A program made the position numbers and the translations under genes. The notes under the pieces were generated by a model. The model saw only the letters and a program-made list of their open reading frames with translations, was not told the origin of the DNA and searched no databases. From Gigantopelta aegis (lineage: Eukaryota; Mollusca; Gastropoda; Neomphalida; Peltospiridae): a DNA stretch of 64,000 nucleotides. The DNA is taken from the NCBI RefSeq assembly GCF_016097555.1, contig NC_054702.1:89200602-89264601 (forward strand). Reading direction: 5' to 3'. The first letter of the stretch is position 1; each line of letters starts with the position of its first letter. Below, piece after piece: positions 49,190-61,759 of this stretch.

Positions 49190-51750
49190 TACCGATAAGT
49201 ATTAAAATTTTATAATGTTCATTATACATGACACATTGACAGTGCTAAAGGAAAATCTAGTTCATCAAGATAAACGTCTCCGGCACGATATTTATTATTG
49301 TGATGTTTATTGCTGTGCCGTAACGTTTATCCATTGGATCGAATTTTCCATTTGCAATCACGATTTAATAAAATCAGGCATATGTGCTTTATTTAAGAGC
49401 CTCAACACGTACAACAACATATTTTAATAAATTTTAGACAAAAATATTAAGTACAATACCTTTGGTAACCTTTCCAGGATTAGATGTTTGAAGATGACAC
49501 ATTTAAACATTTGAAAGCTATTTTTATCCTGGCACATCGAAAATGCGGAATGAAAATTTTGCGGAACGAGAATTATTCGTATCAAGCATTTTACGTACAC
49601 CCAGTAAAAAGAAATAGTGCGGAACTGAATGGAATTGATTATTAAATTTATTTATTTTGTTATTTTTGTTTCTACATATGTGCTTTGTGTGGGTTGCATT
49701 ATATGCATTGTTAATAATATTATCACATTGGGGTGTATTGTTCTTTTTTATTATTATTAAAAAAATAATGATTGTTAGTACAGGTCATTACTTATTTTAA
49801 GGCCTTCATTTATTTACTTTTTCCAAAATTATTATTTCCTTTAGTAATTGTTTTTAAATATTATTATTACAGGCCATTGCTTACATGTGTTTCAAAGGTT
49901 TTTTTTTTTTTTTTTTTCTCTTCTTTTTTGTTTTAATTTCATTTCTTTTTTTTAGCTATAATTACTGGTCATTAGTTATTTTAGGAGTTTTATTCAGTTA
50001 AATTTAATTGTTATTATTAATTTATTATCAATTAATTGATTTTTAAACAATATTATTCATTAATTAAGTTTATTTATTTATTATTATAAAACGTGATATT
50101 CCATTAAATATCGTGGAATAAACTCGTGAACCCGAGACGAATAATAATAAAAATAATCCGATTCCACCAACAGTTTTCAATCACATTTTAAATATGCTCA
50201 CAATGGCCGGCGGGAATATTCGAGATTTTGTTCGTAACTGAAAATTGGATTAATGCAGGATTACTATTTGGACAAACTGTCTATTTATGCGTAAAACGTG
50301 ACTCGGGAAGTTTTCTTTATACAGTAAGTGTTTATATTTATTGGTACATCTCATATTTCGCCACGAAATAATTAATTCCATGGTTGTATCGATTCCGCCT
50401 GAAATCTGGGCGGAAACTGCACGCTTGTTTTTGCTGTTCAAGTTGTAAACATCGGGTCCAATAAATGTCAAAATGTTAAAAAACGGACCGTAGATGTTTA
50501 CCTTGGTGAACTAAAGGAAAGTCCTACCGCCAATAGGTACTAATAATTAGTAATCAATATAGCCTATATCACAAGCAGTTAAAAAAACCCACCCAAAACA
50601 ACGCTTTTTTGCAAATTTGCAAAATTGGCCTCTGTAATATCCAATGACGTGTCATGTTTATATCTATGCTGAAGAAGATTTATGATGAAATATTAAAAGG
50701 TCCATTTGCTTCACTTTACATTTAAATACATGCAGTTTTCTGCTGTCTGCCATTTTGGGTTTTTATGGAATACTCTTCAAGAGGGGTGAAAGACTAAAAT
50801 ATTAATATAAAATCAATGATCTCTAGTGGTATCTTTAAACAATCAAATAATAATAATAATAAAATAATATGACGTCATCACATTTGCATTTATATCATAA
50901 CATGTTATTACATTCAACGGTTGTTAGATTAAGTCATATTCTTTCACCCCTCTTGTCGAATATTCCATAAAAAGTCAAAATGGCAACCTGCCCTATGCGA
51001 TCTCAGCGAAGTCGATACAGGTGGCATGGTTATCATCTAGTATGTGGAATCCATGTCATTGTAATTGTTTTTTCAAGATTTCTGTCTGGACAAAATGTGG
51101 GTAAAATCTAACGAAAAATAAAGGTAGGAGCGCAATTTATTGTAGTTGTCCACATTTTGTTTCGGACTTTACGTTTTAAGTCTACAACCTTGTTGCCTTT
51201 TAGGTGACTTATTACGACAAAATTATGGGTAAAATAATTTTTATATACCAAATTTTGCATACTAGTACCACCCGAATATATAGGGGCGAAACGACTGATA
51301 ATGGAGGACCAAACGACTCATTCTAAGGGTGAAATGACCCTGGGCGAACAGGAATAAGGGCGAAACGACCTGGATTCGATCCTAGTGGCGCTGCTCACCC
51401 GGGGGCCACAACGAGCCTGTCACCCAATTTACTAATACAATTAAGACCACCCATTGGAAACCCCCCCCCCCCCCCCCCCCCCCCACCAACAACAAATCAA
51501 TATCAATAGATGATGAATTATTAATTAACACATTCAGTAATTGGAATACCCATTAGTTATATGTAAATAGATGGGGGTGAAGCCCAAATATCTTTATATA
51601 GTTTTTAAAAGTTTTAATTTCATCGACAGAACAAATGCCACCTCGCATGAACGTCAGAAATATAACATTCAATTCTTAAATAATAATGAAAATAATATAC
51701 ACACACACAACAGCTCAATATAAAGACATTTCAGAAATAAAGTCACTGAA
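49190..51750. other. Non-coding interior of the MULE
   Basis: AT-rich sequence with no recognisable gene. A block at about 51285-51370 with repeated GGGCGAAACGAC-like words resembles the subterminal repeats of another MULE. A run of about 22 C lies at 51463-51484. Confidence 0.45.
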
Positions 51751-51758
51751 TTTAAATT

Positions 51759-52972
51759 TCAATGCTGGCTCGACCCTTCAGAATGCGTAGGTCCATTTAA
51801 TGTGGCGCAAGCGTTCAGAAGCTCAGCAGGACTCCTATCCCCATCTTTATACTGTGTCCAGTTGCGGAAGAGCTCCTGCTGGCTTCTGCACGCAGATGTC
51901 CTGAGATGACGTCCAATCTTCTTCTCCTGCATCAATTTGCACTGGACTGGCAGCATTGATATCTCTTGATACAGGCAGGGTATCATCTTGTAAATACCGA
52001 GCTGCTGCTCGCCAGCTTTTATATTTATTCTGTGGTGCCAACCTGCAAACAAAGAACATGAAAATATAGGCCCGTACATACATTAATAATGTAACAGTTT
52101 GAATGGAAAGATGCAAACTAAACCTTTACCTTCGACATGGTTGTTTTTCCTTGTGGTCTGGTTGAACACAGACCACGAAGCTACTTTGAAGATGCTATTC
52201 GCCATCCACTGTCGCTCCATATACACGCACAGGTCGCTGAGCTTTCCATCAGGAGCCTTCTGCTTCAGCTGCCGGAATATCGGTCGGATGTGTGACGCCG
52301 GCATGAATGGCAGTGCCATCAACCTTCTAATAAACTTGAAAACAAAATCGTTTTCACGATATGCTCTCTGCAAAATAAAAGAAATAGTTATTATAATCGA
52401 TGCATGATAAAGCAGACATGTTATACGTATGTAAATATATATATATGAATACCAAAAAAGTACATACAGTAGTTGAGGTTATAAATTATAAAAAAACAGA
52501 CTAAGTTATTTCATATTAAATTAATACCTGCAGTCCTATTTCTTGACAGTGCCTCCATATGGCGTGCGTCAAATGGAATACACATCCTCGCACCTTGACA
52601 TGGGGCAGTAAGTACTGAAAGGCACGCCATGCCGCCGCTTCGAAGTCCATGATGATGCTCTTTACCTCTGGCTCATGGGGTAGAAGGTGAATCATTTCTT
52701 GGAAGACCTTCTTATAATCGAGAGTACAACGTCTGGACATCAAAATAAACGAGAGGTACCATCTTCATTTGCCCTCCAGATCGAATAAATGCATGGACGG
52801 ACACTAGTTGATAGAAGGGACATTTAACTATCTTAAATGTTCCATCTACAAACCATTGCTGTGCCAGTGCCAGTTTGGCAAGCTGTCTGTCCGTGGCAAA
52901 TAGAAGATGGCGTTCTCCCTTTATTTTGATGTCTTCACGAAGAAATGCATCCGGCGGGAAAGTTTGAACAAT
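51759..52972 (-). pseudogene. MULE transposase, C-terminal two thirds, one frame break
   Basis: Three exons on minus: 52528-52972, 52130-52367 and 51759-52042, with GT-AG borders. Seen in order: RHLLFATDRQLAKLA, WFVDGTFKIV (likely first catalytic Asp), FYQLVSVHAFIR, VPLV, DYKKVFQEM, IIMDFEAAAW (likely second Asp), GCVFHLTHAIW, then NNHVEGWHHRIN (conserved Glu) and a C-terminal tail. This is the usual DDE order of MULE transposases. Near 52740 the frame shifts between VPLVYF and MSRRC, so one reading frame is broken by an indel. About 320 residues are visible; family members are longer, and no N-terminal zinc-finger exon was recognised at 53000-53880. Confidence 0.85.
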
Positions 52973-54165
52973 CTAAAATGGAAAGAAAGAAAAACATGTT
53001 TTATTTAACGACGAACTCAACACACCAATCGCGCATCTTCCTTTAATATCAATAAAATATTGGTTTAATGCAACCATAGTTTGTAATTTGCCGGTCCTCA
53101 ATCCTCCAGGGCTTAAATAATTATTTTAATTAAGAATTTAATATTCAATATATTAGATATTTTTTTTAATATAATTTTAGACTGAAAAATTGCACCAACT
53201 AATGACTAATTGTAAATACATAACCTGATATATATTACTTATGGTGCTTCTAATAATAATTTTATTAATTGTTAATTTTATTAATTGTTTAAAGTCCCAT
53301 TTTATTTTTTAGGCTCTTATAATGGTCATACCATATTAATACAAAATTACTTCCTCTTCATTTTAACTCCTGTGGATATGGGCACGTAAATAGTTCCCAA
53401 TCCCAATAGTTTGTAATAAATAGTTTTCTTCATCGTAAATGTATTTGTTAGCGTTCCCTCTTATTTTTAGGGTTGGGGCTTTGAGGTAGGGTTGGGGTTT
53501 GCTTGGTGCAATCTCTTGTATAATGGCTCGGGAGATGTGTTTGGAATGGTTATAATAATAACTATTCATGTTTCTCCAAAACTTAACTCTACTTAAAATC
53601 TATACATATTAACACAGATGTAGATTTTAAACTCTTTGTTTATTCAAACATAAATAAGACGAAGATAATATCCGTGTAGTGAGACCGTACTATAAAAACT
53701 GTCTTTGCACAGTTATCTTTCTTACATTTCTAAGGCCGTCCTGACTTTTTTCAAGGGCCGTTATGACTTTTTCACTTTGGCCGTTTTGACTTTTTCACTT
53801 TGATCGTTTTGACATTTTTAGGGCCGATTTGACCAATTATTGTTAAGGCCGTTTAGTACTGGGGCCGTTATGACTACGATCCCCTATAAACTACCACTTA
53901 TTTACAGGTCGTATATAGGATCGGATCAAGGAACTATTTTTCGCGGTTGTGGCAAACATGTTTATGATGTTATATCATACAAACATTGAAACAATAACGA
54001 CACAAAAGAAGGAAACGGAACTTGTTAATTGAACTTGTTCAGGGTTTCTGCCAGAGGGTAAAATGGGTATGGCGCGATACTCGGATTGACAAAATTAATA
54101 ACGCTTATCTTTATTGTGTGCTTTTCTTAACCCTAACTCTAAAATAGACTTCTTTCTCATTCCAC

Positions 54166-54176
54166 TGCGCATGTGC
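54166..54176 (+). promoter_or_regulatory. NRF1-like promoter motif
   Basis: TGCGCATGTGC lies about 80 bp before the THAP start codon, in a CpG-richer patch (54150-54230). It resembles the NRF1 consensus, which is frequent in housekeeping promoters. Confidence 0.35.
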
Positions 54177-54255
54177 CCGTTGCGGAGTTACTCGAGGACG
54201 CAAACCGCGAGATCTCGCCAAAATAGACCTATCTGCAAATTGGGGGGCAAAAGCA

Positions 54256-54394
54256 ATGGGAGGCCACGACCATTGTTCAATTATTAACTGTTCCAATCGC
54301 ATATGTCCGGGAAATTCGTTATCCTTCCATCGATATCCAGCCAATGGATATTGGAAACGTTTGTGGGTAATCGTTTCACGTAGAAAAACTATTT
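54256..54394 (+). pseudogene. Truncated THAP zinc-finger domain
   Basis: An ATG-started frame reads HDHCSIINCSN, LSFHRYP and YWKRLWVIVSRRK. This is the first half of a THAP (C2CH) DNA-binding domain: the first Cys pair (C7, C12), the sFHRxP block and the invariant Trp. The second half, with the Cys-His pair and the closing AVPTIF-like motif, is absent because the sequence runs into the end repeat of the LTR fossil at 54395. The start is chosen because THAP domains sit at the extreme N-terminus and a promoter-like patch precedes it. It could be the first exon of a host THAP gene or of a THAP-carrying transposon. Confidence 0.65.
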
Positions 54395-57300
54395 TCTCCC
54401 AGAGTCGGTATATTTTCTTAGATCGCCAGACTGGCTGTCACCATTCCGCGAGCAATCCCCTGGCCATAAACAGCACTACCGGAGTTATTACGTAACTACT
54501 GGCCACATGGCCTCCACACCTGCGCTGGGTGTGTATTACACGCTCGACGACAGTCGCGCAAAGGTATCACGTAACAAGTTGCCCATCTGGGCTAAGTGCA
54601 TTTGGAACTGCACACAGCCTTCTAAAACAATTAATCCGAAAACAAATTAAGAGCATGTACCGTCACACACCCCCACCTCAAAAAGGATATTTCCTCTACT
54701 CTAGGAATAGGGAAATATACTACATTAAAACAAAACGTGCGTTAACCGACGCATTCGGGCATTTATAACACATGTAATAATAAGGTGACTACCAGTAATC
54801 ACACAGTCTCTCTGAGTTCCTGGTATACAAATATAATATATATAAAAACAAAACAGAAATCAAGAATGTCAACACATTATCATAACGTTCAACTTCGGGA
54901 CAGGGCATCAGCCATTACATTGGAAGTGCCCTTGATATGTTCAATGGTAATTGGGTATTCTTGCAGAAGAAGACTCCACCTCAAAACTCTCTGGTTGGTG
55001 GCTTTCATTCTGTGAATGAAGGTAAGCAGATTATGATCAGTAAAGACCACCACTTGATGCACTGCCGATTTCACGTAGATCTGAAAATGCTTCAGAGCTT
55101 GTACCATGGCCAAAGCTTCCTTCTCTATAGTGGAATAGTTCACCTGGTGTTTGTCAAACTTTTTGGAGAAGAAACTTACAGGATGGTCCAGTCCATTTTC
55201 GTCTTCCTGGAACAGCACAGCTCCAGCTCCCACGTCACTGGCATCCACAGCTAGCTTGAAAGGCATTCGGTAGTCTGGTGCTGCCATCACGGGAGACGAG
55301 TAGCGCATCTGCTTGAGACGGTTGAATGACTTATCGCATTCGCCTGACCACTGGAACTTCGTTTCTTTCTTTTTCAGTGTCGCACGTTTTCCAGGTTTTC
55401 TCGAATCGGTGTAGCGTTGGGTTCCAAGCGCACATCCTGGCTTGAGGTGTTGGTAATTGTTGGAAGGTTCTGACAAATGGAAACATTGGCTGGTATCAAT
55501 GTAGTCAGCTTTTCTCGCTGGGGGTTCAAGTCTGCTAGAATCTGGCTGTTGGTTAATTTGATCTCTGCAGTCTTGACGTCATCACAGGAAATTGAGTGAC
55601 TCTCAGTTTGGACCGGTATCACTGGAACTATCGGCAGTCTGTCAAAATAACCTTTTAGCAAATTGATGTGACAATACCTACTTTTCCTAACCCTAACAGG
55701 AGTGTTTATCACATACCCGTTTGTGCACAACATAGGGCCCGAAATACCTGTTCTGCACAGAACCCCGTTTAATGGGAAGGTACAGCAGCACCTTATCCCC
55801 TGGTTTAAATTCCCGACTCCTAGTCTTCCTATCAAACACTGATTTTATTTTGCTCTGAGCATGGCTCAGTTGCTTCCTAGCCTTCCTATCAAACACTGAT
55901 TTTATTTTGCTCTGAGCATGGCTCAGTTGCTTTCTAGCCTTCCTATCTCTAACTCTCTTATTCATTAATATTCCCTTGTCCATATCATAACCTGACATCT
56001 GATCCTCCATCTCACCCTCTGTTAACAATGTAGTGCGAGCTGCCAACAATTTTGGATCAGCCCCCTGCTCTAGAATTAACTCTTGTCTATTTATTACAAG
56101 GTAAATCCCCTCTATCAAACACAACTGGTTCAATTCCCCTCTGCGGGAGATCAACAGGTTCCACCACGTTTAATTCGTCAGTTGACTTATCTACCAATTT
56201 ACTGATAACCTCCTCCACTTCAATTTCATGGCTCACACACGTATCAGACAAATCACAAATATCCTCTGGGTATCATGTTACCCTACTGGCCATAGCCCTA
56301 GTCTTTACACACGCAGGATATCTAATCTCATCAACCTCACTCTCTTCTATTGGTACAGGGCTGTGTCTGATTAACAATTGGTCACATTTCGGCTGACAAC
56401 ACTGACTAGTCAAATCTGTTTTCAAGAGGCAAATCATTTACAACACCCATAATGACTGGTCCCGTCACAAACTTCGAACACAAGAAAACGTTATGTAACC
56501 GTACAACCATTTTTTCTCCAGTATCCGAGGTTAAAGCCAAACTACGTCCTGTATCTGAATTTTCAATACCAGCTAAACACTTTGACTTTATAAGCGACAG
56601 ATTACAGCCGGTATCTCGATAGATTGATATTGCCTTAGAACTCAATTCTCGTTTCACATCACAAACCATACCAGTGGACACATACGGGTTTACTTTCTCT
56701 GCCATGGGACTAACCATTAACTCTCTCGCTAACGGAGCTGACCTCACTAAACCGACCACTTGCGCATTATCGCGTTTCCTTTTAAAACAGTCCCCGATAA
56801 GATGGTTATCCTTTTTACAGTAACTGCAATGTGGACGAAAAGTTCGTGCATTGGCTGATAATGCAGGTTTATCCTTACTTTGCCCACCAGGTACATTCCT
56901 TGCCTGACTAGCTGACCAACTAGATGACTCTCCCCGATAGTTACTTTCCCGGGAAAAACCTGGCTGAAATTTCTTCTTATCACCCTGTTGTAAAGAGCTA
57001 CCCTGTACTGCCTGAGCTTTGTGTATTAACACGTAATCATCTGACACCATGCCTGGCTGCCTCTGTCTTTTTGACATCACGATCCTCTAAATGAATACGT
57101 AAGCTAACTGGTAATCCATTCTTAATGTCCTGTAAGATCAACAACTCCCGTAACTCGGTATATGACTACCTGATGAGACACCACCCATTTATCAAAAATC
57201 CCTGCCTTCTTAGCCACAAACTCACTATAAGACTGACCCTGCGTTTTTCTCAACTCGCTATGCCGTAAACGATAATCCTCGGGTTGTAATTCATACGCCC

Positions 57301-59273
57301 TCAACACTGATCTATAAGCCTCCAACATAAAACCATTTCCTGCCTCTCGTCTAACTTCTTCAGTATTCAACTTTAACTCATGTTCCACTTTTAATTTTTC
57401 TAACTGGAATTCTCTATCCCTCTCTTCTCTTTCTCTCTCTCTCTATCCCTCTTCTCTTTCTTTATGTCTATCTTCTCTCTTCTCTTTCTCTCTTCTCTTT
57501 CTCTCTCTCTCTATCCCTATCTTCTTATTCTCTATCCTCTATCTCTCTCTTCTCTTTCTCTATCCCTCTCTTCTCTTTCTCTCTCTCTCTCTATCTAATG
57601 CACGTTCTTCTCTTTCGTACTCAAGCTTTTTAAAAGCTAACTGTTGTTCCATACTCAAGTCATTTATCTCTATCTCTGGAACAATCTCACTTTCTTCCAC
57701 GACAGGACTATCACCAAAAACTTCCTTGATAATAATTGTCCTTATATCTCCTAATGTTTTAGCTGATGTTAAATCAATTTCCCGCTCACTAACGATTTCG
57801 ACTAACTCGGCATTACGTGCTCGCTTAATCTCCACTACACTGAGCGTAGGCCTATCCAGCAAATTCTTATCCATGTTTAGATGTGATGCACTTATTATTA
57901 ATTTATTTTCTAGTGAACATCATTGCTACTTCTAGTATTTTGTAAAAATAATTTATAAAGCCCCCATTTACAAACAATACTTTTTTAAATATGCATGTCC
58001 CGTTTCAGATCCGGGACGAATGCCCCAATTTTCTACTCTGGCACGGGGATCCTATAATACCCGTCACTGAATGAAACACGATTGTCCAAATATCTCTCCT
58101 AACTGTATATCTATTAGATCTCTGTAACGGGCGGTTATACCCGCTGTGTGGCTCGTCTAGGTATGATCAGAGATACGATCTTATATAAAGTATATGTAAT
58201 ATAGCACGTTTCGTTCACTAGAAAACACAACAAAAACACAATACACTTTGGAATCTGTATTGACCTACGCTGACAAAGGTACTGCTGCAGTAGTTAATTA
58301 ACAACAACAAATAATAACAACCCAGAACTGATCACTTAATTAGTTAATCTCTAGGTGTCTAGTTTACACAATATGCTAATCACTTCACCGTGACACAACA
58401 CCCACACATGTAATAATTGAGAAACGCTTCCAGGAGAACTTAATTAATAAAGGAATTACAACTCCATTCCTAACTGGTTAATTTTTAATTAACCCTTACT
58501 ACTCATTCAATAACGTGTGATAATTGAGAAACAATTCCAGGGGAACTTAATTAATAAAGGAATTACAACTCTATTCCTAACTGGTTAATTTTTAATTAAC
58601 CCTTAACACAGAATTAATACTGGTACCTATCACAATAAAGACAATAACCTACAGTTTACCTAGGTCCTCTAGGATGACTGGTTAAGCTTTTTATAATTAT
58701 TTAGGACAGTGAGCCTACAGATTACTGCGTCAGATGACCGGCAGCACCGTCTAAATAATATTGGTATAATACAGTATTAAAATATTTAAAGTCACATCAA
58801 TCACATCAAGGTTATACACAGAGCAGAAATAAAATTATTTACCAGTCCGGACGGACAGCGATCCCTGGAAGCCTTCCTATGTTTCTTCCCGATATATCTA
58901 AAACCCTAACTATTTATTCAAAACTCTCAGACAGCGAATATCGCCTGGGGGCACAACGCGGTACCTCACCTATCATCTGATATTTCCACCTCTCCCAGAG
59001 TCGGTATATTTTCTTAGATCGCCAGACTGGCTTTCGCCATTCCGCGAGCAATACCATGGCCATAAACAGCACTACCGGAGTTATTACGTAACTACTGGCC
59101 ACATGGTCTCCACACCTGCGCTGGGTGTGTATTAGACGCTCGACGACCGTCGTGCAAAGGTATCGCGTAACAAGTTGCCCATCTGGGCTAAGTGCATTTG
59201 GAACTGCACACAGCCTTCTAAAACAATTAATATCGCCACAGGCGAAAACAAATTAAAAGCATGTACCGTCACA
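54395..59273 (-). mobile_element. Ty3/gypsy-like LTR retrotransposon fossil, broken
   Basis: The end regions share about 275 bp (54395-54667 and 58991-59273) starting TGTGACGG in element sense. A purine-rich tract (GAGGTGGGGG) precedes the left one and a GGGGCATTCGTCCCGG start-of-body motif lies near 58020. Recognisable parts on minus: a gag-like coiled-coil region with a CT-rich low-complexity stretch (about 57120-57875), a zinc knuckle and retropepsin-like region (about 56400-57080), an integrase tail (GPYVV) and an RNase H region (TDHNLL, ADALS; about 54890-55480). It is incomplete, with several breaks, and cannot be a working element. The high similarity of the end repeats suggests moderate to young age. 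It ends directly at the THAP fragment. Confidence 0.85.
58414..58610. repeat. 107-bp tandem duplication
   Basis: Two copies of a block starting TAATTGAGAAAC (58414 and 58521), containing TAATAAAGGAATTACAACTC. It lies in the right-hand end region of the LTR fossil. Confidence 0.85.
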
Positions 59274-59328
59274 AATATATATTTTGTATATACAGAAAAT
59301 ATATGTATATTTCGGACAATACTCAATA

Positions 59329-59359
<31 letters not shown>

Positions 59360-59401
59360 CTTTTAATATTATTACTCAGTATGTTTCAAATTTAAGTATT
59401 T

Positions 59402-59533
59402 GTTATTACTTTTACGTTCATCTATGTATGAACAAAAAAATCATCCGCAAACTTATGTGAGAACGGCTTCGCTGATTCACACAGTTTACGGATGATTTAT
59501 TTTGTTCATACCCGATGAATGTCAAAGAAATAA
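59402..59533. repeat. Foldback (hairpin) element
   Basis: The arms GTTATTACTTTTACGTTCAT and, reversed, GTTATTTCTTTGACATTCAT continue inward into GTATGAACAAAA and TCATCCGCAAAC complements. They leave a loop of under 35 bp, so nearly the whole 132 bp pairs with itself. Confidence 0.82.
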
Positions 59534-59848
59534 CACTCCTTAAATAATAATAATGATATATAAATATATATAGAGTGATGACGGCTCTGTACAGGACGTT
59601 CCTACACAGGTCCGTCTAGTATTTTATATACTTAGATGTGGCGGAAAACACATTAACAGTAAAGAAAATAAATATATTTTGTATAATACTCAATGCGTTC
59701 ATGTTGACACTGTATAAAAATGTGTGTATGGGTAAACAGAACAGCACCTACCTTCAAAACCCCTCCCACCCCATGGCCATAGGTTAACAGAAACTGGGAG
59801 AAATTTTCACCAAGTGTGGTAGGGGTTAAAAAAAAAAAAAAGCACCCA

Positions 59849-60640
59849 CTTAATAACGGGTATGTCCACCTCTTGAATTGACAACGCAGGTGCATAGAAT
59901 TGACTTGAGTGTTGATTTCTGCCTGTGGAATATTGTTCCATTCCTGAATGAGCACTTGACAAAGTTCGTTGACGGTAGCGGGTGGGTTGGGACGACGCCT
60001 CACTCATCTGTCCAGACTATCCCAGACATGCTCGATGGGGTTGAGATCAGGACTTTTAACGGGCCAGTCATCAATGAAATAAATGTTATTTGTCATAAGA
60101 AAATTTACAGTCTCTAGCTGTATGAGAGGTGGCATTATTATGTTGAAAAATCGAGATGTTGGCGTTGTTATGGAACAGAGGAATGACGTGATCAGCGAGA
60201 ATGTCATCGCGGTAACGTTGAGCATTTAAATTGCCATCAATGACGACTAGTGGTGAATGATAACCATGGGCAATGGCTGCCGAGACCATGACGCAACCCC
60301 CACCTCCGAAACGATCTCGTTCAAGAACACAACAGTCAGCATAGCGTTCATTTTTCCTACGTCGTGTATGTAAACCGTTCTCCCGCAGACGATTACGAGC
60401 AGTTTGGAATCGATTGCGCAAATGCGTGTTCATGATATAGCGGTCTTGACCACGCGTTGTAACACGCGGACGTCCACGACGTGGCAAGTCGTTGGTGCTT
60501 CCTGTCGTTCGAAATCTTACGCGAAGATTTCGTATCGCTCGACTAGAACTCCCAAAATGCCTTGCAACGTCTTCTGTCGACATTCCAGCATCAAGCATGC
60601 CAATCGCCCGTTTGCGTAAATTATTGGGTATTCTTGGCAT
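59849..60640 (-). pseudogene. Dead Tc1/mariner transposase
   Basis: Reads on minus from MPRIPNNLRKRAIGML, the paired-like helix-turn-helix start with AIRNLR and GRPRVTTRG, into a Tc1 DDE region (VMVSAAIAHG, NATSHTA, SPDLNPIEHVWD) and finishes with GGHTRY. The usual length is about 340 residues. A large internal deletion removes the part with the first catalytic Asp, and the second catalytic position reads FQHNNATSH where relatives have HDN. The frame shifts near 60115, 60005 and 59880. It is inactive and can only be a substrate for others. The terminal repeats were not fully resolved. Confidence 0.88.
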
Positions 60641-60949
60641 GTAAAAAAACTTTTAATTTTTTTAGAAATTTTGAAGCGTTTTCGTTCACTTGACAACATT
60701 GTCAGTAAGACAAGTAAAACAAATTGACCGAATACTACACGGGACATGTCGAACCATGCATGCACGTGCAAATTGAATTTCACGTTGTCGACGATTAACA
60801 GTGCAAAAATAATCGATAAAATTCATGAATCCTGATAATACAGCTCACGGCTAATACTACCTATATAATTTCATTACACAATGAATTCTTTAACACAACA
60901 AATACTATATGTACAAATCGGAAGTTTCTTTTTTTGTTCAGTATATATA

Positions 60950-61620
60950 TACCTGTCCTAGCAGCCACCTGTACTCGGCGATCACCTGCCTTATGTGGCC
61001 ACTTTTTTCCTCCCAAACGATTTATAATGTAAATGCACCTTTAATAAGCGACCACCTAAATCGGATCCCAAATCGCTAAAATACCTGCATTAAGCGGCCA
61101 CAGTAAAGTTTTACTCTTATATAAAAGGGATATTTTAACAATAGCGATAAGGTGCAGCATATAACCAATCTTCACACCTTCAGGAATACTAGTACCCATT
61201 CAGTCCCGACATCTCCACTGTGTATCAATTGAGGAAGTATGAATCTAACATGCATCTAATTGCCTCTGGGCAGGCTACGCTTGATATTTGTAGATTCACT
61301 TAATATGACAATACAATACATCGCATGAAGTCGGAATTAAATAATTAAATGGAAAAAGAAAACAAACTTCTAGAGAACAGTTAATTTAATATATTCTATT
61401 TGCATTATTTCTGAAGGAGACAACATGTCAAAAGTTGATTTATAGTTGACTATGAAGCACATCATCTGTTAATTAGCAGTACAGACGACGGTAAAACAAG
61501 AAACACCAACAAATGTTTTAAAGACTATATATGTGGGCAACCTGTACTCAGCGGCCACCTGTCTTAAGCGGCCACGTTTATCTACTCCCTTGTGTGACCG
61601 CTTAATGACGGGTTTGACTG
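60950..61620. repeat. GCGGCCAC-word repeat fragments
   Basis: The blocks at about 60955-61010 and 61540-61620 share CCTGTACTCRGCGRYCACCTG and GTGGCCAC/CGGCCAC words. Such sequence is seen near the ends of Tigger-like transposons. No transposase was seen between them. Confidence 0.4.
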
Positions 61621-61624
61621 TGTG

Positions 61625-61626
61625 TG

Positions 61627-61697
<71 letters not shown>

Positions 61698-61720
61698 TTT
61701 TCTCTCTCTTTTTTCTCTCA
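61625..61720. repeat. (CT)n microsatellite
   Basis: About 90 bp of almost pure CT repeat followed by a short AT run. Confidence 0.97.
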
Positions 61721-61759
61721 AATATATATATATATCGATCGATGCCATAACCTATAGAA

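Larger units (their letters stand above)
48931..53882 (-). mobile_element. MULE (Mutator-like) DNA transposon, both ends present
   Basis: A perfect 9-bp target duplication, CCTATAAAC, flanks the element (48922-48930 and 53883-53891). The ends GGTATGCAGTCAAAATGGCC and, reversed, GGATCGTAGTCATAACGGCC are imperfect inverted repeats. Further subterminal copies of AGTCAAAACGGCC follow at each end. MULE transposase coding lies on the minus strand at 51759-52972. A 9-bp duplication, long subterminal repeats and this transposase define the Mutator superfamily. It has also gathered telomere-like tracts, a SINE tail fragment (about 52981-53060) and 2.5 kb of unassigned DNA (49190-51750). Confidence 0.92.
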
